DNA of 64,000 nucleotides from the NCBI GenBank assembly GCA_005408345.1, contig SEMN01000015.1, positions 2,702,001 through 2,766,000 of the forward strand, written 5' to 3'. Shown in pieces: positions 60,914 through 64,000 of this stretch (within the stretch, counting starts at the first letter, position 1; each line of letters opens with the position of its first letter). Source of the stretch: Macquaria australasica. Taxonomy: Eukaryota; Chordata; Actinopteri; Centrarchiformes; Percichthyidae. The notes under the pieces are model-generated. The model was given only the letters and a program-made list of their open reading frames with translations. It had not been told where the DNA came from and ran no database searches. The position numbers and the translations under genes were made by a program.

Positions 60914-63827
60914 ATGGTGCTAGGAAAGGTAAAGAGCTTCACGGTAAGCTACGACTGTCTCAATGACAGCAATGTTCCCGTTTTCTCCAGCGGGGACTGC
61001 GTCTCAGGGAGGGTGACCGTCGAAGTCACGGGAGAAATCCGCGTGAAATCTCTCAAAATCCACGCGAAAGGATTTGCAAAAGTTCGTTGGACTGAATCGA
61101 GAAATGCTGGATCCAACACTGCCTACACGCAAAACTACACCGAAGAAGTGGAATATCTAAATCACAAAGATATTTTAATTGGACACGAGAGAGGTAAGAA
61201 AGTGTGGTTTTATTATTATTATTATTTTTTTTTTTTTTTAGCAGAAGTTTTAGAGAAACTGACTGGGAGATGCTCTTTGTGCTGGTTGAGGATCAGGTTC
61301 ACTGGAGGATGCTGTTGTCCTGAATGTTCAGAAACAGTGATAATAACACAATATACACAGGGAGATGAATAACTTTCATATTATAGCCTCTTTAAGTGGT
61401 GGTGCTGGTATAAATGCGGTTCGTGACATTGACCAGATACAGCTCCATCATTACTTGTTTGTGTCAAGATGTCAGAATGAATGACAGCAGCTCGGGCAAC
61501 TATATTTTTCATAGTATTTCAAGTGTAAAATGAGGATTACACTAATTTTTCAGACACAAGGCGATGGAGTAGTAACTTGCGGGGGTGTATGTTCAGCTTT
61601 GTTAGATATTTTCAGTGCAGAAGCGCAACATATTGGGTGTTTCTTTGTAGCTTTTCTCAAGTTTCCACCCATTGTTCAAAGCGGTTCAATCCTGTTCAGA
61701 AAACTGGACCGGGGAGGGGGCGGGGCAAAGCGCATGCCCCTCCCTCGCCTGTGTGTCATTGGCTGAGGTGCTCATGTGTGGCCAATGACATCACTGCCTT
61801 GCAGAGAGTGACAGAAAATTCTGCAACTTTTTAATTACGAAAACATCTGCAAAACAGGAGTCGATAAGAGTACCTGTAGTTTGATTTAAAATGAATTAAA
61901 AGCTGCGGCAGAACTGCAGAGCTGATACACTGAATATATCCCTAATCTGCACGTGTTGAACTGGGTTTTATTGTAAGCAGCTTTGTGCTTGAGACATATG
62001 TCCCAACACAAATGGTGTGACTTTATCCACAGAATGGTTGGTGTTTTTGATAGTAAGAAGCACCCCTTGTGAGCGTTGCATTTGCATATGAGTGCCTTTT
62101 AATGGTTTGGGTTTAGCTTGGCGTTTTCGTCCATCTGTAGCATCTTTTCTCTTATCATTGAATGGACAAATCGTTTCTGGTCCACTGCAGCAGCCTGCTC
62201 TGTGTGTGTGTGTGTGTGTGTGTGTGTAGCGGGTGAACTGGGTTTGGCTAGCTGTCATTCCGCTTGACTGTCAGGCGTTTAGTCATTTTTAAGGCAATTT
62301 GTACAGCAAATGGTTAATTAGTAGCAGGGCTTACGTTCAAATGAAGGACTTAAATTGTTGCATATGATGCGTCGTTCACCAACAATGACACTTCGACCAA
62401 AGCTACATTTAAGCTCGTTATGAAGCATTAAATCCTGTGACGCTGAAGTGGATAAAACGGTGGAAACTGAGGTAGCTGGTGGTCGGAACAGGCTTGTAGT
62501 AGTGAATGCGTAATGGGAGCAGAGCGGCTGTGGGAAGCTGCTCACACCGGTTCAGGCCGGTCTCCTCCTGCTGGAGTCTGCCGTGTGACTGACAGCCCCG
62601 CACTTGTTTACCACACGGCTGCTGCTAGGAGGGGGGGGTGCTGAGCTGGCAGAAGCGCACCCGGCCTGTCGACCCAACTCTTTAAAATGCACTGTTGATG
62701 CTTTAAGTGGGAAAAAAATCATTTTAATTAATTTACAACATTTTACGAGCTGTTTGACGATGCGAAAGTGTCCTCTCCTCCATCAGAAAAACAGTAGAGT
62801 ATCTTTGCCCCCTATAGCCCAGTTTCCCCCATCATAGCCCATGTATTTCCATCTTACATGCCACAACGGTGTCTCTGATGTAGTGCTTTATTCAAAGCAC
62901 AAGCTCAGTTTCTGGCACCTCCAAAAAAAATCTGCTTCTTTGGTCTGCTGCTCATCTCTCAATACATTAATTTTTACAGACAGATTTGATAGTAAAATCC
63001 CTTCATTCTCTTTTGTCTCCCCCACCCTGTGTTTTTGGTATGACTTTCAGATGCCTTGGTAGAGCATTTTACTCAGGTATGGTATACATGTGTTTGGAAT
63101 ATTCTCCTCCTTGTTTTTCAGACGATGACAACTCCGAGGAAGGACTCACCACTATTCATTCAGGAAGACATGAGTATGCATTCAGCCTCGAGCTTCCACA
63201 GACGTAAGTACCTTCATACTACACTTGAGTCAGATAATTTTCAGTGCCATCATTAACCAGCTGTAGCCAGTGTGGGCTTCTGACACTTAATATAACCCTT
63301 TTCTCTTCTTTTTCTTCTTCCCTTCTTTCCTGTAGACCTCTGGCTACCTCTTTCGAAGGGAAGCATGGCAGTGTGCGCTATTGGGTAAAGGCAGAACTCC
63401 ACAGGCCATGGCTCCTGCCCATGAAGACCAAGAAGGAATTTACAGTCTTTGAGCACATTGACATCAACACTCCATTATTGCTGGTAAGTTCTTTTGAAGC
63501 AGACGTAAGTCCTGAATATGTCTTTCAATTGAGACTCGGTCTAAACATAATTTTCCAAATTATGGGGCTTCTTTGGAAAGAATTTTCCATTTTAATCTGT
63601 TGTTGCTGGACAGGAACAGAGTAGCCTGTACATTATTGTTAACCCTTTTTTTTCAGTGGTTGTGAAAAAAGAAAAGAGAAATTCTCTATATATTTACTAA
63701 TGCATCTGTTCATTTTTTCTTCAGTCACCACAGGCCGGCACAAAAGACAAGACGCTTTGCTGTTGGTTCTGCACCTCAGGTCCTATTTCCCTAAGTGCCA
63801 AAATTGAAAGGAAGGGATACACCCCAG
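60914..63827 (+). CDS. arrdc3: ARRDC3, alpha-arrestin, first four coding exons (3' end outside window)
   Basis: This is arrestin domain-containing protein 3, a membrane-associated alpha-arrestin that links receptors to NEDD4-family ubiquitin ligases. Exons are 60914-61193, 63122-63203, 63336-63483 and 63725-63827, with GT-AG introns and consistent phase. They encode about 204 residues: the N-terminal arrestin domain (MVLGKVKSFTVSYDCLNDSNVPVFSSGD, VKSLKIHAKGFAKVRWTESR, YWVKAELHRPWLLPMK) and the start of the second (CCWFCTSGPISLSAKIERKGYTPG). These match remembered human ARRDC3 almost residue for residue, more closely than ARRDC2, ARRDC4 or TXNIP. The C-terminal PPxY motifs lie beyond the window. 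Intron 1 is 1.9 kb and holds a GC-box/CCAAT cluster. Whether this is the teleost a or b paralogue cannot be decided here. Confidence 0.95.
61709..61793. promoter_or_regulatory. GC-box / paired CCAAT / CRE-like cluster in ARRDC3 intron 1
   Basis: Within 85 bp there is a GC box (gggggcggggc, near 61716), an inverted CCAAT (attgg, 61758-61762), a forward CCAAT (61782-61786) and an overlapping CRE-like tgacatca (61786-61793). The arrangement resembles a compact promoter or enhancer, yet lies downstream of the coding start. Confidence 0.45.
62199..62227. repeat. (TG)n microsatellite
   Basis: This is a TG run of about 28 bp in ARRDC3 intron 1. Confidence 0.95.
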
Positions 63828-64000
63828 GTGAGAATAAGTTAATGATTAATAATCCAACTGATAACCTTGTTAGTCATCTATTAACCAAATAAGTTAATGG
63901 AAGTATCACACTCTGCAGATCACTGCATTGATAAGTAATTACACACAGGATAAAAAGATGATTACCTTTGATAGAAATGTAGAGAAACTTAAAGTAACCC

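Noticed and set aside
62604..62837. Open frame in ARRDC3 intron 1
   Set aside because: It has no conserved motifs and lies between exons that join directly (HER|DDDNSEEG) as in human.

Overview
This is a 64 kb piece of a vertebrate nuclear genome, almost certainly a ray-finned fish and probably an acanthomorph. The evidence is long AT-rich introns with GT-AG boundaries, many (CA)n microsatellites, two Gig2-type PARP-like genes (a fish interferon-response family), and a dispersed repeat at about 26.9-27.4 kb that resembles one common in acanthomorph genomes. Gene order matches human 5q14-q15: MCTP1 - FAM81B - SKIC3 (TTC37) - ARSK, then ARRDC3.

Layout. Positions 1-19.2 kb appear to be intron 1 of MCTP1 (minus strand; only its first coding exon, 19250-19820, is visible). 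This stretch holds an unrecognised plus-strand gene (about 5.1-6.4 kb), a 120-bp direct repeat and a striking 680-bp palindromic higher-order satellite (15.2-15.9 kb). FAM81B follows on the plus strand (eight coding exons, 23156-34157, 351 aa). Next comes a 6-kb insert with two tandem units, each made of a minus-strand tRNA-Ile(AAU) followed by a plus-strand Gig2-like gene. SKIC3 lies on the minus strand (40 coding exons, 55330 down to 40508, 1570 aa), then ARSK on the minus strand (eight exons, 58996 down to 56231, 522 aa). ARRDC3 starts at 60914 on the plus strand and runs off the right edge. I derived the exon models by hand from splice sites, reading phase and remembered human proteins. 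The phases close for every complete gene.

Function. MCTP1 is a C2-domain membrane protein. SKIC3 is the TPR scaffold of the SKI complex that feeds mRNA to the cytoplasmic exosome. ARSK is a lysosomal sulfatase. ARRDC3 is an alpha-arrestin. FAM81B is a coiled-coil protein of unclear role. The two Gig2 genes are candidate interferon-stimulated genes. The second copy has a textbook ISRE just before its first exon; the first copy has the same site with two substitutions.

The most notable observation is that the tRNA-Gig2 duplication also copied the last exon of SKIC3. A decayed SKIC3 exon sits behind Gig2 copy 1 and the functional one behind copy 2. Other points are a GC-AG intron in ARSK, a second copy of the ARSK C-terminal coding segment in its 3' UTR, and microsatellites pressed against splice sites in FAM81B and SKIC3.
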